Assembly: GCA_014376915.1 (NCBI GenBank)
Contig: JACMQP010000354.1
Location: 1-10,498 of the forward strand
DNA: 10,498 nucleotides
Direction of reading: 5' to 3'
Origin: Ramlibacter sp.
Lineage (GTDB): Bacteria; Pseudomonadota; Gammaproteobacteria; Burkholderiales; Burkholderiaceae
Part shown: piece by piece, positions 8,612 through 10,498 of the stretch
Layout of the letters: each line of letters starts with the position of its first letter
Numbering within the stretch: position 1 is the stretch's first letter
Notes under the pieces: model-generated
Told to the model about the DNA's origin: nothing
The model's database searches: none
What the model saw: the letters and a program-made list of their open reading frames with translations, nothing else
Translations under genes and position numbers: made by a program

Positions 8612-9793
8612 CTAGCGGCAGGGCAGGAAAACGGTCAACGCGGTTCCCAGGCCCGGCTGGCTGACGATCCCGACCCGGCCGCCGTGTTCTTCCACCAGCG
8701 TGCGGACGATCGACAGTCCCAGCCCGGCGCCGTCGCCCCGGACCATGCCTTCGGCGCCCTGCCAGCCGCTGTCGAACGCGCGCTCCAGTTCCGGGGCCGT
8801 CATGCCCTTGCCCTGGTCGGTCACCGTCAGCAGCAGTTCGTCGTCGATGCGGCTGGCGCCGACCAGCACCGTGGTGCCGGGCGCCGAATACTTCAGGGCG
8901 TTACCGATCACGTTGCCCAGCACGCGCAGCATCCGGGCGTAGTCGATCGAAATGGAGGCCTCTGCCATCTCGGACAGTTGCAGCTCGATCCCGGCCCGGT
9001 CAGCGATCGGCGCCATCATGCTGACCGCGTCGCGGGCCAGCGACAGCGCACTCACCACCTGATTGCGCGCCCCCGACGGCGCCAACAGCGCACTGGACGA
9101 CAACAGGCCGTCCGTCATCGCGGTCATGGAGTCGATCGCCTTCACCATCCTGACGAGCACTGGCTGCTGCCCCGCCCCGGCCTGGCGTTGCAGCAGGCTG
9201 GCGCTCAGGCTCAGGATCTGCAGCGGCGTGCGCAGATCGTGGGCGACCAGCGCGACCACTTCCTCGCGCGAGCGGGCCAGCGCGCGGGCGGCGGCCGAAT
9301 CGTCCTGCGCCTCCAGCAGGGCCGACCGCAGGCCCAGTTCGCGGCCGGCGGAAATCGCCAGCTGGCGCAGGGTTTCCAGTTCGTCGGCCGCCCACTGGCG
9401 CGGCTGCGTGTCGATGACGCAGAAGCTGCCGATCGTCTCGCCCGCGAACTTCAGCGGCACGCCGACATAGGCCCGCACGTTGAGGGCTTCGACCGTGGGC
9501 ACCGCCTTCCAGAACGGATCGCTGTGGGTGTCGTCGATGACCAGCGCCTCTTCGCCCGCCAGCGTGTACTGGCAGAAAGTGCGCCCCGCCAGGGTCCGGG
9601 CCTCGGCCACAGCAGCCGGAAGGCCGACCTCGCTCTTGTAGAAATCGAAGCCAGCGCCAACGACGGAAATGAAGCTGGCCGGGACCTTCAGCAGCCGCGC
9701 TGCCAGTCTGGTCAGACTGTCGAACGATTCCTCGGCCGCGCTGCCGGACAGGCCGCTGCGCTTGACGGCGGCCAGCCGCGACGGGGAATGCAC
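8612..9793 (-). CDS. Soluble GAF-domain sensor histidine kinase
   Basis: With GTG 9793 as start the protein has 393 residues and no membrane segment. Residues ~18-155 are a GAF sensor domain of the subgroup with the paired marks RTFCQYTL (71-78) and IGSFCVID (121-128). A HisKA dimerisation domain follows, with the H-box LVAHDLRTPLQIL and phospho-acceptor His185. The HATPase domain has the N-box NVIGNALKYS (Asn298), the G1 box TDQGKGM (Asp326) and the G2 box GDGAGLGLS (353-361). All catalytic boxes are complete, so it should autophosphorylate. No receiver domain or response-regulator gene is in view, so it is an orphan here; its ligand is unknown. The start is uncertain. GTG 9793 lacks an SD. 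The frame stays open upstream to an ATG at 9979, but that start would run across the map promoter, and most of the added sequence is Pro/Arg-rich and unlike a domain. An ATT at 9853 with GAGAG 6 nt upstream is a further option. purL follows after 102 bp. Confidence 0.88.
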   Translation of the reverse strand: MHSPSRLAAVKRSGLSGSAAEESFDSLTRLAARLLKVPASFISVVGAGFDFYKSEVGLPAAVAEARTLAGRTFCQYTLAGEEALVIDDTHSDPFWKAVPTVEALNVRAYVGVPLKFAGETIGSFCVIDTQPRQWAADELETLRQLAISAGRELGLRSALLEAQDDSAAARALARSREEVVALVAHDLRTPLQILSLSASLLQRQAGAGQQPVLVRMVKAIDSMTAMTDGLLSSSALLAPSGARNQVVSALSLARDAVSMMAPIADRAGIELQLSEMAEASISIDYARMLRVLGNVIGNALKYSAPGTTVLVGASRIDDELLLTVTDQGKGMTAPELERAFDSGWQGAEGMVRGDGAGLGLSIVRTLVEEHGGRVGIVSQPGLGTALTVFLPCR

Positions 9794-9890
9794 CCAGCCG
9801 TCGACGCCACCCGGATCGGTCGGTGCTGGGCGGCGCAGCCAGGGTTCGGAAATGATCGACTCTCGGGTTGTGGGGTGGCGGGGACGCCCG

Positions 9891-9896
9891 ATTATG
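9891..9896 (-). promoter_or_regulatory. Candidate -10 box for the kinase gene
   Basis: The minus strand reads CATAAT, one mismatch from TATAAT. A transcript would begin near 9884, about 30 nt before the ATT at 9853 and about 90 nt before the GTG at 9793. The -35 position (CCCACG with a 17-nt spacer) is poor. If real, it would exclude the ATG at 9979 as the start for this transcript. Confidence 0.3.
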
Positions 9897-9964
9897 GTTG
9901 GTCCAGCCGCCGCCGTGGGGTGGGGGCCCGTCAACGGCCGAGGCAGGGGCTCTCGGGCGGGCAC

Positions 9965-9993
9965 CTGTCCGGACGCCATGGCTCGGGGATAAT
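9965..9993 (+). promoter_or_regulatory. Putative sigma-70-type promoter of map, leaderless
   Basis: The -10 box GATAAT (9988-9993) differs from TATAAT at one base. A weak -35 box CTGTCC (9965-9970) lies 17 nt upstream. A start 7-8 nt after the -10 box falls on or next to the A of the map start codon (10001), so the mRNA would have little or no leader. The GGGGA at 9985-9989 is 11 nt from the ATG and overlaps the -10 box, so it would not be in the transcript as an SD. Confidence 0.5.
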
Positions 9994-10000
9994 TCGTGCT

Positions 10001-10498
10001 ATGAGCATTACGTACAAAGACGCCGCGGGCGTGGAGGGCATGCGCGTCGCCTGCAAACTGGCAGCCGAAGTGCTGGATTACCTGACGCCGCACATCAAGC
10101 CGGGCATCACCACCAAGGAGATCGACCGGTTGGCCTCGGAATGCATGACGGCGCAGGGCTCGATTTCGGCAACGCTGGGCTACCAGCCGTCCGGTTACCC
10201 GCCCTACCCCGCATCTCTGTGCACGTCGGTCAATCACGTGGTCTGCCACGGCATCCCCAATGACAAGCCGCTCAAGAAGGGCGACATCGTCAACGTCGAC
10301 GTCACCGTCATCAAGGACGGCTGGTACGGCGACCCCAGCCGCATGTTCACCGTCGGGGAGGTCTCGATCGCCGCCAGACGGCTGGTGGCGCTGACCTATG
10401 ACGCGATGTGGCACGGCATCGCGCGGGTCAAGCCCGGCATCCACCTGGGCGACATCGGCTGGTCGATCCAGCAGTTCGCCGAGAAGAACGGCTTTTCG
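10001..10498 (+). CDS. map: Type I methionine aminopeptidase, C-terminus cut by window edge
   Basis: It removes the initiator methionine from new proteins whose second residue is small; cytosolic, two divalent metals, essential in most bacteria. 166 codons are visible out of roughly 260-270 expected. Seen residues: His83 in VVCHGIPND (equivalent to E. coli His79), metal ligands Asp100 in VNVDVTVIKDG and Asp111 in YGDPSRMF. The remaining ligands (E. coli His171, Glu204, Glu235) lie beyond the edge. The N-terminus MSITYKDAAGVEGMRVACKL starts directly on the pita-bread fold with no targeting extension, so ATG 10001 is well supported. The gene is divergent from the sensor kinase. Its promoter appears to sit directly against the start codon, suggesting leaderless translation. 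Confidence 0.97.
   Translation, partial: MSITYKDAAGVEGMRVACKLAAEVLDYLTPHIKPGITTKEIDRLASECMTAQGSISATLGYQPSGYPPYPASLCTSVNHVVCHGIPNDKPLKKGDIVNVDVTVIKDGWYGDPSRMFTVGEVSIAARRLVALTYDAMWHGIARVKPGIHLGDIGWSIQQFAEKNGFS

Noticed and set aside
9980..10444. Upstream part of the long minus-strand kinase frame
   Set aside because: It is antisense to map, and no GAF or kinase similarity is seen there; the real start must be at or below 9979.

Overview
The window is GC-rich and densely coded, with long ORFs shadowed on both strands. PurL is the large single-chain (proteobacterial) form, and the PurL and Map sequences look like those of Burkholderiales, probably a Comamonadaceae-like betaproteobacterium. That placement rests on remembered protein similarity, not on a search. 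I see no rRNA, tRNA, CRISPR array, transposase or phage gene.

Layout from left to right: (1) 1-1968, minus: a large-subunit KatE-type catalase whose C-terminal flavodoxin-like domain is cut by the window edge. (2) 2077-2802, minus: a small multi-pass membrane protein of the DUF1624 / heparan-alpha-glucosaminide N-acetyltransferase-like family. (3) 2897-3757, plus: a metallo-beta-lactamase-fold hydrolase of the UPF0173/UlaG-like type with a signal peptide, divergent from (2) across a 94-bp spacer that holds an 18-bp inverted repeat. (4) 4035-4487, plus: a single-domain universal stress protein with the ATP-binding motif. (5) 4484-8509, minus: full-length purL, converging on the stress gene so tightly that the two stop codons overlap. 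(6) 8612-9793 or longer, minus: a soluble GAF-HisKA-HATPase sensor kinase 102 bp upstream of purL. (7) 10001-10498 and beyond, plus: type I methionine aminopeptidase (map), divergent from the kinase and probably transcribed as a leaderless mRNA.

The genes do not form one pathway. purL and map are housekeeping genes. Catalase and the universal stress protein are stress functions. The kinase has no visible partner regulator. No clear new multi-gene system is visible. The most unusual sequence feature is a palindromic, REP-like stretch read in frame inside purL, exactly in the linker between the synthetase and glutaminase parts. Lesser points are the overlapping stops of the stress gene and purL, the leaderless-looking map promoter that constrains the kinase start, and an exported member of a hydrolase family that is usually cytosolic.
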